A stretch of 64,000 nt of DNA from Bacillus pumilus (GCF_900186955.1 NZ_LT906438.1:2852001-2916000); one strand, 5' to 3'; shown: positions 8,091 to 16,294, counted from the stretch's first letter. Made by a program: numbers and translations. Notes: generated by a model from the letters alone, not told the origin.

Positions 8091-9691
8091 TACTCATCGT
8101 CCTTAGGTTTCGACGTCGCTTCCGTCTCATTAAAGATCGACGCATCTACAAAGCCATTTGCGGAAGTTTCGTCTTCTTCAATGCGGCGCATAATTTCATC
8201 CGCCTTTTCGTCGTCAACGTCATCCATCGCCTTGATTGCGCTCCTTACGTCAAGTGTCGGTTTACCCGCCGTTCTGATCTGCATGATCTCCGCCCACTCT
8301 TTTTCATTCTGCGGAATACCATCGTTCCAAACAGCGCGCGGATACACAGCCTCGTCGATTTTAATACGTTTGACCGCCTTCTCTAAAAGCATACACGTCC
8401 ACAGCGCGTCTCGGATCGCTCTATCATAGTGCGCTCTTATTCGTTTTACCTTCGAAAGAATCGGCATAAAGCGTGCTTTAATTGCGGCGCCGTCTGTATG
8501 AGACGTTCCCGTTCCTCCGGAGTTATCTCCCGACATTACAGTCCCAAAAAGCCACTGCGGTGTTTCTGATTGCATAAATACGCTACTAAATAAGACATCG
8601 AGTTCCTTAAAAGCCGCGTCCAGTTGCGCTTGCCATACCATATATCCCGGCGTCGGATCGTCTTTTGTTACTGGAATATAAGCTCCGCCGAATTTTACTG
8701 TATCGCCGTCATCTTGAATTTCAGGCCCATACGCTGTAGGATCGCTGTGTTTCCATAGAATATAATCGATCTGTACTAATCGATCGTTAATCGCAGCAAA
8801 GGTCGTTTCTAGCTTTTCTAGTCCGCCAATTCCGAAGAACTCGTCGTCAATCGACTTGTATGGAACATGAAAGACCGGGATATGTGGTAGATGCGTTTCC
8901 TCGATATCTTCTTCGCGACCTGTCGGCAATTGATCACCTATCTTAAATACAGGTACCGGCGTGCCAGTTGACGTATCAACTCCGTTTTCATTCAAACGAT
9001 GTTTCGAGTACAGAATATAGCCGGGTATGTGTCGTTCTACGTTTAAAAACGGAATCTCCGTCTTCTCCGTCTCGACCCACTCAACTTGCGCAATGTTGAC
9101 CGCTTTTAGCTTCTTGACGTTTCCGGCGCTAAACTCCGGAAAGACTGCGCCAGCGCTAACGTGTTCAATGATCGCTTCCATTTCGGCATCTGCCGGCACA
9201 GATAAGCCGAGTTTCTCAACTTCCGAAAAGTCTTGGCGGTATCCGTACCGTACCTTAAACCATGAATCACCGCGAAATCCGTTAGCCGTTGCGCTTTCGT
9301 GAAGAAGTTGATTAATGTCGTTTTCCTCTACGTAGCGATTCAGCGCTTTTTGTTCCTCGCTGTCGTCGGGTAGCCCACTTTCGAATTGAACCGGTTCGCC
9401 TACGAGAAGGTCAGCCGGCTTAGTTACGAGAATGTCGGCAAGATTGACCGCGATATATAGCTTCTTTAATTGCTCGGCTTGTGGCGAGTCTTTGAGCACC
9501 TCGGTTGCACGCTCATAAACGTCTCGCTGTCGTCCTTCAAACAGCTTTTTCATGCGCCGATATTTCGCTAGCCGTTCAATTGAATCAACCGGAGGAAACT
9601 GCGCGCCGGGGCGGATGATGCTATACGTTTTCGTATGCGATCCGTCGTCGGGTTCGTGGTTGCGGTGCTTAAATAAGTCCGTAAAACCCAT
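8090..9691 (-). CDS. Portal protein
   Basis: A 533-residue protein between terminase and the head morphogenesis gene. Length, acidic C-terminus and central motif region (SVFMQSETPQWLFG) are those of SPP1-type portals. It forms the dodecameric ring through which DNA enters the head and on which terminase docks. A ribosome site GGAGGAATAAG precedes the ATG. Confidence 0.9.
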   Translation of the reverse strand: MGFTDLFKHRNHEPDDGSHTKTYSIIRPGAQFPPVDSIERLAKYRRMKKLFEGRQRDVYERATEVLKDSPQAEQLKKLYIAVNLADILVTKPADLLVGEPVQFESGLPDDSEEQKALNRYVEENDINQLLHESATANGFRGDSWFKVRYGYRQDFSEVEKLGLSVPADAEMEAIIEHVSAGAVFPEFSAGNVKKLKAVNIAQVEWVETEKTEIPFLNVERHIPGYILYSKHRLNENGVDTSTGTPVPVFKIGDQLPTGREEDIEETHLPHIPVFHVPYKSIDDEFFGIGGLEKLETTFAAINDRLVQIDYILWKHSDPTAYGPEIQDDGDTVKFGGAYIPVTKDDPTPGYMVWQAQLDAAFKELDVLFSSVFMQSETPQWLFGTVMSGDNSGGTGTSHTDGAAIKARFMPILSKVKRIRAHYDRAIRDALWTCMLLEKAVKRIKIDEAVYPRAVWNDGIPQNEKEWAEIMQIRTAGKPTLDVRSAIKAMDDVDDEKADEIMRRIEEDETSANGFVDASIFNETEATSKPKDDE

Positions 9692-9694
9692 CGC

Positions 9695-10120
9695 TTATTC
9701 CTCCTTTAGAAGTGCGTCTAACTTATCCGCTTCATTTTGAATATCATCGACTGACTCGTCGGTTGTTGTGTTGTCGGTAATAATTTGCTTTTCGGTAAGC
9801 AGTCCGTATCGTTTCATGAATAAATCAATCGCTTTAACGGATGGTTGCGGACCCTTGATCAGCTTCATTAATTGACCGTATACTTCCGACCTGTGACTAG
9901 AAAGCATGTCATCCGCAAGTAAATTCATGTATTCAATGAACGCGGAATCCTGCGTTCGCCATCGATACAACCCCATTCGCGACATCCCTAGTTCTTCTGC
10001 GAGTTGCTCCTGCGTTTTCTTCTCGCCGCCTTCCGGCATAATTTCATTCAAAGCGCAGGCCTGGGCGGCTTTCCGCTTCTCAAACGACAATTGCGCCTCT
10101 AGCTGCTTAATTCTCGACAT
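9695..10120 (-). CDS. Terminase small subunit
   Basis: A 141-residue protein directly upstream of the portal gene and downstream of the large terminase. A helix-turn-helix is visible at about residues 38-58 (EELGMSRMGLYRWR), followed by helices. Small terminases bind the packaging site and recruit the ATPase subunit. The gene follows the large subunit here instead of the more usual order. Confidence 0.75.
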   Translation of the reverse strand: MSRIKQLEAQLSFEKRKAAQACALNEIMPEGGEKKTQEQLAEELGMSRMGLYRWRTQDSAFIEYMNLLADDMLSSHRSEVYGQLMKLIKGPQPSVKAIDLFMKRYGLLTEKQIITDNTTTDESVDDIQNEADKLDALLKEE

Positions 10121-10137
10121 TTAACGTCCCCCTTTCG

Positions 10138-11904
10138 TTACATAAATTTTGGCTTCTCCTGAAGCATCGTTTTCGCTCGCTTGCTGACACTCACCGCCAT
10201 TTCTAACGCATCCGGTAGGTCATCGTGCCAATTCGAGCCGTACCGCTCAAACTGCTCGAGTAAGAGCGTTTGACTGCGGTGAAATTCGATCTCACCTTTT
10301 TCGATCTGCGGCATGAGTGCTTCGATACGGAGTTCTTTCCGCGATCGTTGATTTATTTTTGTGACGCGCGATCCAGCCGGGTATCCTTGTACTACCAACT
10401 CGCGTTTCAGCGTATCAATGAAGAACTCTTGCGCCATTTGAGACTCTGCCGCTATTCGATCGGGTAGGTACTCGATAACCTTCTCCACAATCCTGCGCAG
10501 AAACTTATCGGGATGTATTCGTTCTCCGTAAGCGTCAATGACGTAAATCTTTCCGGTCTTTTTATGTTTTGCGATTGTCACGATTGCCGAGAAGTCTCCG
10601 CGTTCTTTACCCATTGCGAAATCTATTCCCATATAAACGGCGTAGTCTTTACGATTAAGTTTAAAATCCGTCCAATACGAAAAGAATTCCGGCTTGAATA
10701 GCTGCGAATCCTCGTCGATTGGATTATTCATAAATTCGGTATTGAACGCCTTTGTGCCGATATTGACCTTTTCGATCATCAGCGCAGGCAAAGGAAAGCG
10801 ACCCGGCCATAAAACTTCGGCACCTTCGTCCATCTCCGCTTTATGTTCTTCATAGAAACGGATAGCTGCACGCGCATTCGGCGTAGACATTGAGTCTTCC
10901 GATTCTGCTTGCATCATTTCCTCGACTTCTTCATCGCTTGGTACGTACTCTTTGTATATACGTTCAAATTCAGCCCATAGGTCGGTCCTCTTCGGCGGCT
11001 TGATGATCGCCGGAAAACTGTTTTTAATGAAGTCGCGACGTTCTTGCAGTACGTAGTTCAGCAAACTATCGAAGTGTACAAGTGTTCCCATGAAAATAAA
11101 TGCGGTTTTCGTAGGATCACCCGCTGGCATAAGGTCTTGGTTGAGCCAATCCTTCGCCTTTTGTCGCAATTCGGGCGTATTGTTCGAGTCTAACGATTCT
11201 AAGTCGTCTAACAAGACTAGATCTGGTCGTTGCGAACCATTACGGAATCCCCGAATCTGAGTTCCGAGCGATGTCGCTTCCATTTTGATTCCGGTCGTTG
11301 TTATAAAAGCCGTCTCGGAATCCTTTTCGTTGCGCGTCTTTTGTTCGTACAGGACCTCGCCAAAGTCTTCGCGTAGCTTTTGATTGTACTTAAGCTGTCC
11401 CGCGACCCATTTAATGAATTTGATCGATCCGGCGTTCGTTTCCGAAATAATCAAGATCATGCGTCGCTTTTTATACACGATTTCACGCACCGGATAGGCA
11501 TTCGATAGATACGCCGACTTTGCATGTCCCCTCGAAGCCGCCCAAGCGATACGAGCCGTTTTATTTCGGTTAGATACCGAGTCGAGGATCGACGATAACT
11601 TGGCGTGGAAATTCGGCGCGTCGTCCATGTCTACCGCGGTCGTCGGCACGAGGTTATCCGGATTTCCTTGGTTTCTTGCTTCCGAAAAATATTCGTAGAA
11701 GAAATAGAGCATATCGACCTCGGCACGGTGTACCCGTTTTAGTTTGGTGAGTTCGTCGCGGTCTTTCCGCATAAGATCGACATGGTAGTCCGAGTGTTTT
11801 CCAGCTTTGATAATGTCGCGTAACTTCTTCAGCCGCTCCGTGACGGCCTCTATCCGCGCCTGTCTTTCTTCACGTTCTAAAAACTTGCCGTTTATATACG
11901 CCAA
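10138..11904 (-). CDS. Terminase large subunit
   Basis: A 588-residue packaging motor. The Walker A-like segment AASRGHAKSAYLS is near residue 125 and the Walker B LVLLDDLES near 230. The C-terminal RNase H-like nuclease starts with GIDFAMGKERGDF near 425. It cuts and pumps DNA into the prohead through the portal. A GGAGG site precedes the ATG. The recombinase gene diverges from it about 100 bases away. Confidence 0.93.
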   Translation of the reverse strand: MAYINGKFLEREERQARIEAVTERLKKLRDIIKAGKHSDYHVDLMRKDRDELTKLKRVHRAEVDMLYFFYEYFSEARNQGNPDNLVPTTAVDMDDAPNFHAKLSSILDSVSNRNKTARIAWAASRGHAKSAYLSNAYPVREIVYKKRRMILIISETNAGSIKFIKWVAGQLKYNQKLREDFGEVLYEQKTRNEKDSETAFITTTGIKMEATSLGTQIRGFRNGSQRPDLVLLDDLESLDSNNTPELRQKAKDWLNQDLMPAGDPTKTAFIFMGTLVHFDSLLNYVLQERRDFIKNSFPAIIKPPKRTDLWAEFERIYKEYVPSDEEVEEMMQAESEDSMSTPNARAAIRFYEEHKAEMDEGAEVLWPGRFPLPALMIEKVNIGTKAFNTEFMNNPIDEDSQLFKPEFFSYWTDFKLNRKDYAVYMGIDFAMGKERGDFSAIVTIAKHKKTGKIYVIDAYGERIHPDKFLRRIVEKVIEYLPDRIAAESQMAQEFFIDTLKRELVVQGYPAGSRVTKINQRSRKELRIEALMPQIEKGEIEFHRSQTLLLEQFERYGSNWHDDLPDALEMAVSVSKRAKTMLQEKPKFM

Positions 11905-11933
11905 GGTATCGTCCTCCTTCCGTCTATTTGCCG

Positions 11934-11962
11934 TTGACTTACCGTATTCGTTATCGTATAAT
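11934..11962 (+). promoter_or_regulatory. Promoter of the recombinase gene
   Basis: TTGACT (11934-11939), a 17-base spacer and TATAAT (11957-11962) form a near-consensus housekeeping promoter 45 bases upstream of the plus-strand recombinase. Strong consensus suggests expression in the lysogen. Confidence 0.75.
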
Positions 11963-12006
11963 GAATGTAACTTAAAAATAATTAAAGTACATTGGAGTGA
12001 AGACGT

Positions 12007-12552
12007 ATGGCTAACGAAGTGAACCCGATCAAAAGTAAACGTGATTTCAATAAATTAAAAAACGCCCTCAAACCGGGGCGCGACCGTCTGTTATTGCAAT
12101 TAGGGACGGCTTTTGGGCTGAGAATCTCCGATTTACTTTCGCTTAAGGTCGGCGATCTTCGCGGCCAAACGTCTCTTAAAATAACCGAAGCCAAGCGCAA
12201 AAAAACGCGTGTCATTACGTTTTCGACATCCGTCAAAAAGCTCGTCAATGAACTCGAAGGAGCCGACGATGACTACGTATTTGCCAGCCGAAAGGGCGCC
12301 AAGCCGATCAGCCGCGTTCAAGCCTACCGTATTCTAAACGAGGCAGCCGAGCGCGCCGAGATCGCTAAAAAGATCGGCAACATCGGTACTCATACGTTGC
12401 GTAAGACGTTCGGCTACCGTTTATATGAAATGGATATCGCAGTCGACCGGATCATGGCTATACTCGGACACTCTTCCGAAAAAGATACGTTAAAATACAT
12501 CGGTATCACTGCCGATGAAATTTCGGACGCATACGAAAGCATCGCGATTTAG
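12007..12552 (+). CDS. Minimal tyrosine recombinase (catalytic domain only)
   Basis: A 181-residue protein with the complete tyrosine-recombinase set: R39 (FGLRISDLL), a Lys in the beta-hairpin near 63-66, H129xxR132 (THTLRK), H155 (LGHSS) and the nucleophile Y164 (TLKYIGI). The N-terminal arm- and core-binding domains of normal phage integrases are missing. GGAGTG precedes the ATG. It is the only plus-strand gene in the structural region. It could act in integration, dimer resolution or as a DNA-binding regulator; distance from the prophage end makes the first uncertain. Confidence 0.88.
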   Translation: MANEVNPIKSKRDFNKLKNALKPGRDRLLLQLGTAFGLRISDLLSLKVGDLRGQTSLKITEAKRKKTRVITFSTSVKKLVNELEGADDDYVFASRKGAKPISRVQAYRILNEAAERAEIAKKIGNIGTHTLRKTFGYRLYEMDIAVDRIMAILGHSSEKDTLKYIGITADEISDAYESIAI

Positions 12553-12568
12553 ATCGTGGTGCTTTTAT

Positions 12569-12820
12569 TTATTCCGAAAAATCTACGCCGACCCGACGCC
12601 AGTCGAGCGCATACGGTGATTCTACAGTTCCACAGCCGCCTTTTCTGCGATTATTTGGCGTCTTTTCATACCCTCTCATCGCCGCGTCTAGTTCAGCTAA
12701 CGCCTTCGCCGCGTCTTTTGCTGCGCGCTGGACCGCTTTTAGTCCTTTAATAGCTTTCGAAACATCTACTTCTACCTTTACGTTTAAATTGCCGACTGAT
12801 TCGCGTTTGTTTTCCGCCAT
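12569..12820 (-). CDS. Small hypothetical phage protein
   Basis: An 83-residue protein with a beta strand (LNVKVEVDV) then an Ala/Lys-rich amphipathic helix to about residue 50 and a short basic tail. It is convergent with the recombinase and ends 16 bases from it. GGGGATGACGTGA-like sequence precedes the ATG. No family recognised. Confidence 0.55.
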   Translation of the reverse strand: MAENKRESVGNLNVKVEVDVSKAIKGLKAVQRAAKDAAKALAELDAAMRGYEKTPNNRRKGGCGTVESPYALDWRRVGVDFSE

Positions 12821-12871
12821 TCACGTCATCCCCTTTGTCCGTTTTATTGCTGCGCATTTGAACGCAAGCAC

Positions 12872-12900
12872 AAAAAGACCTCCGGCGCTGACCGGAAGCC
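12872..12900 (-). terminator. Terminator downstream of the tRNA-like RNA
   Basis: On the minus strand CTTCCGG TCAGCG CCGGAGG is a seven-pair stem followed by TCTTTTT. It lies about 85 bases beyond the tRNA-like structure, with no gene between, so it probably ends that RNA. Confidence 0.75.
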
Positions 12901-12984
12901 TCGTTCTGATTGCGACATTATTACACGCTTTCCGGCACGTATTTTACGTCCCCGCCGGCGGAGAATCCTTAGTCGCGTAAGAAT

Positions 12985-13111
12985 ATGCGGACGAGGATTT
13001 GCACCTCGCATGTCAGCCGAGCTTTCTGACTCACGAGTTTTTAGCGGGTTCACTCCCGATTCTCCTATGCTTTCGCACATGATAAGCGTCTACCTATTTC
13101 GCCACCGCATC
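12985..13111 (-). ncRNA. tRNA-like structured RNA of unknown class
   Basis: The minus strand has a GATGCGG...CCGCAT acceptor-like pairing, a Leu/Ser-type D arm (GCGAAATAGGTAGACGC) and a T-arm-like hairpin with stem CGAGG/CCTCG and loop TGCAAAT. Between them, instead of an anticodon arm, are a GAAA-capped stem (TGTGC/GCATA), CGGG AGTGAA CCCG and GTCAG...CTGAC. The total is about 127 bases, too long for a tRNA, and there is no seven-base anticodon loop. It may be a phage tRNA-like RNA or a degenerate tRNA carrying an insertion. Confidence 0.5.
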
Positions 13112-13122
13112 TTTAAAAATAA

Positions 13123-13194
13123 CACGAAATTAACGCTTTTCACCGTCTACCCTTACGAATACCCTAGTCGGATACCAAAACGTCTAATTTCGTG
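13123..13194 (-). repeat. Ten-bp inverted repeat forming a long hairpin
   Basis: CACGAAATTA at 13123-13132 is matched by its exact complement at 13185-13194. The pairing extends inward through ACG/CGT and TTTT/AAAA with small bulges. It lies upstream of the tRNA-like structure on the same strand and may be part of the same transcript. Confidence 0.55.
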
Positions 13195-13211
13195 CATTTT
13201 ACCTGTTAAAA

Positions 13212-13502
13212 TCATTGTGCTAGTCCGTATCGTTTCCGCAATACTTTCATATCGGCGTCGATTTCCGCTTTTAACGCGTCGATTGAAGCCGGTTCTGATC
13301 CGTCCGTAAGACGTAATTGCTTAAGCGTTTCTATTTTCGTTCGTATCGCGCTGTTTGTAATCGCGGTCGGGTAATGCGTGCCGCAGACGATGCATTCAAA
13401 GTACGTTTCGACGAGGCCTTTTCGGACGGTGCGTTCTTTTAATGCGATGGCGGTCCGTTGATTGCATGCGTCGCAGGTGGCGAAAGTAGGTAGCGTGGTC
13501 AA
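13212..13502 (-). CDS. Zinc-ribbon hypothetical protein
   Basis: A 96-residue protein with a CxxC (CDACN, residues 10-13) and a second CxxC (CIVCG, about 37-40), a four-Cys zinc ribbon, followed by a helical region. Its start overlaps the upstream stop by four bases. Phage zinc ribbons often bind nucleic acid or host proteins. No family named. Confidence 0.65.
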   Translation of the reverse strand: MTTLPTFATCDACNQRTAIALKERTVRKGLVETYFECIVCGTHYPTAITNSAIRTKIETLKQLRLTDGSEPASIDALKAEIDADMKVLRKRYGLAQ

Positions 13503-13801
13503 GAGCGATCGCCTCCTCGTAAAGTCACCGTCTCGAAATAGAACACGCCCGGCTCATCCGGACATAATGGAATTTCTTGCGGCTGCGTTTCCGCACTTTT
13601 CGCAATAAGCCGATAGTTACTCGTTCCCCACGTAAGTCCGTTTGGATCTACGAAAGTTTCCTGCTTAATTTCATAGCCGTCTAATTGCGTTAAGTCTTCC
13701 GGTCGCTCAACGCCTAGAAAGATACGAACCATTTCGCTAGTTTCTCTCGTTAAGTAGCGATTTTCCGCGATACGAATGCATCCGTCCATGAATGACGTCA
13801 C
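13499..13801 (-). CDS. Hypothetical phage protein
   Basis: A 100-residue protein. I choose the GTG at 13801, which has AAGGAGG eight bases upstream and overlaps the stop of the previous gene; an ATG at 13840 has no such site. Helical N-terminal half, beta-rich C-terminal half ending in a basic tail. No motif recognised. Confidence 0.6.
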   Translation of the reverse strand: MTSFMDGCIRIAENRYLTRETSEMVRIFLGVERPEDLTQLDGYEIKQETFVDPNGLTWGTSNYRLIAKSAETQPQEIPLCPDEPGVFYFETVTLRGGDRS

Positions 13802-13965
13802 CCTAGCGACCTCCTTCTCGTTATTAAATGCATATCCCACATGAACAACGCATCCGAAGCCGTCAGATGAAATCCGTATCCTGCCGTGTATTTCAGTCGA
13901 TCAAAATCGAACCGATACGGCAATTTGAAGCTTACGTCTGATGGAACGATTTTATAGCGTCTCAT
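13798..13965 (-). CDS. Small hypothetical protein (55 aa)
   Basis: ATG at 13965 with GGAG nine bases upstream. The product is 55 residues, aromatic in the middle and ending in a basic tail. The stop overlaps the GTG of the next gene, so the three genes from 13965 to 13212 are one translation-coupled unit. Confidence 0.6.
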   Translation of the reverse strand: MRRYKIVPSDVSFKLPYRFDFDRLKYTAGYGFHLTASDALFMWDMHLITRRRSLG

Positions 13966-15130
13966 TCGAACGTCTCCTCTACGTTTAATTAGCGTGTTAA
14001 CCCTCCACCCGCTCCGAGAAACTTCGGATAGCTACGACCGCGCGATTCGCAGCATAACGTATGTCTACGTACGGGTAGACGATTAACACCCCGAGTTTAA
14101 AAAATTGTGCGCAAGTTTTGTTCACTAGATTCCGCGTTTTCGTTTGGGGCGCTTGGGGGCGGGCGGCTTCGTCTCTTTTTCGCGATTATTATTGAATAAC
14201 GCATTCATAACGTTGCATAACGAAAGTAACAAAAAGACTTTCTGTTACATTCGCATTGATGACGAACGTTGATGCATCGCAGTCGGATGCCGTTAGACCG
14301 ACGCAACGAAACGAATGAACTTTATGCATCGCACCAGCCCCGCCATGCCGCCATCCGTGCGGGCTACCTATGCCGGCCGGTATGTATAGGATCGTGCATA
14401 AACGGATTGGCTTCGGCTTCTGACCCCTCGAGTTTCGGAAGGCCTCGTCCGGTAGAGGCGGCTGCTTGGTTGCGGATGTCTTCGCCTGTCCCTCACCGTC
14501 ACCCTGCCGTCCGCCTTCGTACTATATTATATACACCGTCTGTGCCTGCCGTTACATAGCGGCTGCAAGACGGTACCCTATTCGGCTTATCAATCGCTGC
14601 CTATCGTCTTGACTACGGTATCCCTGCCGTTAGTATGTTACGTTCATTTACGTCCTTCTATAACGTAAGACAGCATATACGTACGTTACGCAAGTATATC
14701 TACGCAATGGAGACGAATATTCATCGTTTATATGTCCGTCTTATTAACGTTGTCCTTTCCGTAGTTACTTAAGTGATAGCGACCTCGGCTCCGCCTCGTC
14801 CGCAATTAATAAACCGCCGTTATTCATTCATTATACATATTGCGTATATGTGAGACGGAGCGTAGCGGAGGATCACTAGGTTTAAGATTTAGAAGATAAG
14901 AAGTAATTTCCGACCTCAAAACGCTGTATCCCACGTGGCTCTAAGCGCCAACCCCGTTTTCTCTTGTACGAATAAAGTCGTACTTTTGGCGTTTTTGTAC
15001 GAATGAAGTCGTATTGATTATCAGTTACCTCGACCTAATTGAGAATAGACGGAGGTATCTACGGCCTGACATCTCTGCTATAGCGTATTAACATTCATGT
15101 TAACGTATATTCATACGGATAACTGCACGC
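13966..15130. other. Gene-free stretch of about 1.2 kb with many inverted repeats
   Basis: I see no credible gene. It contains a 7-bp inverted repeat GTGTTAA/TTAACAC (near 13988 and 14085), GTAACA/TGTTAC (near 14230), repeated ATGCATCGCA (near 14271 and 14325), a hairpin with arms ACCGTCT/AGACGGT (14536-14575), and the palindrome TTAACAT TC ATGTTAA (15088-15103). It separates the structural transcription unit from the repressor region. It could hold a packaging or replication site or a transcribed RNA. Confidence 0.6.
14966..15014. promoter_or_regulatory. Two copies of an 18-bp dyad, probable operator pair
   Basis: GTACGA ATAAAG TCGTAC (14966-14983) and GTACGA ATGAAG TCGTAT (14997-15014) are near-identical dyads with six-base arms and six-base spacers, starting 31 bp apart, about three helical turns. 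This looks like a pair of repressor sites. Confidence 0.55.
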
Positions 15131-15158
15131 AAAAAAGAGACGCTCGTCCTGAACGTCC
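15131..15158 (-). terminator. Terminator of the XRE repressor gene
   Basis: Minus-strand GGGACG TTCAGGACGAG CGTCTC followed by TTTTTT, immediately after the repressor stop codon. Confidence 0.75.
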
Positions 15159-15386
15159 CTACTTCTCGTCTTTGCCTTCGTCCTCTATTTCGAATAGATC
15201 CTCGTACTTCCATCCGCCCGCTTTCATAAGCGCAACGACCTGCCAATCCTCGTGCCGACCATTCGAATCGAACCGCGAGATAGAACCCTGCGGAACGCCC
15301 GACGCTTCTGAAAGTCTTGTTTGCGTCCAGCCATCCGCCTTCATTAATTCCTTCAGACGCGGCCTAACGTTTATGTGCTTGCCCAT
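15159..15386 (-). CDS. Small XRE-family repressor
   Basis: A 75-residue Cro/CI-type DNA-binding protein. The helix-turn-helix spans about residues 19-42 (WTQTRLSEASGVPQGSISRF). The ATG at 15386 has GGAGG nine bases upstream. Its promoter and the divergent plus-strand promoter both carry a TACGATATCG dyad over the -10 box, so autorepression and control of the divergent operon are likely. This looks like a lysogeny or immunity switch; that role is inferred from the layout. Confidence 0.8.
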   Translation of the reverse strand: MGKHINVRPRLKELMKADGWTQTRLSEASGVPQGSISRFDSNGRHEDWQVVALMKAGGWKYEDLFEIEDEGKDEK

Positions 15387-15414
15387 CCGCACCACCTCCG
15401 TATTTATATAAGTA

Positions 15415-15478
15415 ATTATACGATATCGAATATTATTTCGCAATATCCGTTGACATACGTTATACGATATCGTATAAT
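15415..15478. promoter_or_regulatory. Divergent promoters with palindromic operators
   Basis: Plus strand: TTGACA (15450-15455), 17-base spacer, TATAAT (15473-15478). Minus strand: TTGCGA (15438-15443), 17-base spacer, TATAAT (15415-15420). The perfect 18-bp palindrome at 15460-15477 and its half-conserved copy at 15416-15432 overlap both -10 boxes. A repressor bound there would close both promoters. Confidence 0.85.
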
Positions 15479-15504
15479 AAAGGTACAGAAAGGAGGTGCA
15501 CGAA

Positions 15505-15651
15505 TTGATTGAACTAGCTACTAAAATATCCGTCTTGCTTGCGTCGTGGTTGGCGATCATCAAAACCGCAATGGAAATCACGGCAATGAAGAAGCAACGG
15601 AAAGCAAAGAAAAAGCGACGGTCTCCCTCCAAGAAGAAACGTCGCAAGTAA
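15505..15651 (+). CDS. Small membrane-anchored basic peptide (48 aa)
   Basis: TTG at 15505 with AAAGGAGG ten bases upstream, the first gene after the repressed promoter. About 22 hydrophobic residues are followed by a tail almost wholly Lys and Arg. A small membrane peptide is likely; it could be a toxin, a holin-like or a regulatory peptide. A GGGGC/GCCCC hairpin follows the stop. Confidence 0.6.
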   Translation: MIELATKISVLLASWLAIIKTAMEITAMKKQRKAKKKRRSPSKKKRRK

Positions 15652-15694
15652 ACGGACGGGGCGCTAAGCCCCGGTTCAATCAATTATACCACAC

Positions 15695-15853
15695 ATGCGC
15701 AAAATTAATACGCTTGATACGTTGCTCATTATCGTATTAGTCGCCTGGATAGCGTTCACGGATTACGCTAAATGGCAGCCGATAGACTGCGCAGCCGTCG
15801 CAACATTAATCATTTTCGGCTTTACGGTCGCTGTAAAATCGCTAATAAAATAA
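15695..15853 (+). CDS. Small membrane protein (52 aa)
   Basis: Two hydrophobic segments (about residues 9-21 and 32-47) joined by a short polar loop. The ATG at 15695 lacks a clear ribosome site, so expression is less sure than for its neighbours. Second gene of the plus-strand operon. Confidence 0.45.
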   Translation: MRKINTLDTLLIIVLVAWIAFTDYAKWQPIDCAAVATLIIFGFTVAVKSLIK

Positions 15854-15937
15854 GACGTCGGCCAGCCCAGCCTATTACGACGCTACTAAGACGGAGCTGA
15901 CGTACTAAAATCGTTAAAAATTCGAGGAGGTTTTTAC

Positions 15938-16273
15938 ATGAAAAAGACGAAATGGATGACGGCCATACTCGGCATATCAATCGCAGGAAACGCGGCACTA
16001 GGAATTTACGCGGTTAAACTAAACGACGACGTTGACGTAGCTTATCGCGTTGCCGACGACATGGCGCTCGAAGCAGAAACGGCGCAAGAAACGGTTCAGC
16101 GAGAATATATTGTAGAAGGCGCAGACTACGCGGTATCGGCAGACGATGGCGGCTTCGCTTTCAACCCCGACAAAGTTAACGCTAATCCCGGCGATCGGAT
16201 TAGCGTAGAGTATACAAAAAAGCAGTACGAAGATGGCTCCGGCTATAAGAAAGTCGAAGTGATTGACGATTAA
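15938..16273 (+). CDS. Secreted or membrane-anchored acidic protein
   Basis: A 111-residue protein with GGAGG six bases before its ATG. The N-terminus (KKTKWMTAILGISIAGNAAL) is a signal sequence or anchor. The rest is acidic, with Asp-rich ends, and probably lies outside the cell. A lysogenic conversion or superinfection role is possible but not shown. Confidence 0.65.
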   Translation: MKKTKWMTAILGISIAGNAALGIYAVKLNDDVDVAYRVADDMALEAETAQETVQREYIVEGADYAVSADDGGFAFNPDKVNANPGDRISVEYTKKQYEDGSGYKKVEVIDD

Positions 16274-16294
16274 AATACGAAGGAGGACGACGAT

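Noticed and set aside
12844..13080. 78-codon minus-strand open frame across the tRNA-like RNA
   Set aside because: It overlaps the structured RNA and its terminator, lacks a ribosome site and is Arg/Ser-rich in a way typical of spurious frames.
12985..13111. Ordinary tRNA gene
   Set aside because: No seven-base anticodon loop, six-pair acceptor stem, odd T loop, and about 40 bases too long.
14269..14559. 96-codon plus-strand open frame in the gene-free stretch
   Set aside because: No ribosome site, composition unlike a phage protein, and it crosses several hairpins. Treated as chance.
15439..15683. N-terminal extension of the XRE repressor to 15683
   Set aside because: The extra 99 codons run through the divergent promoters and the plus-strand gene; the ATG at 15386 has a proper ribosome site.
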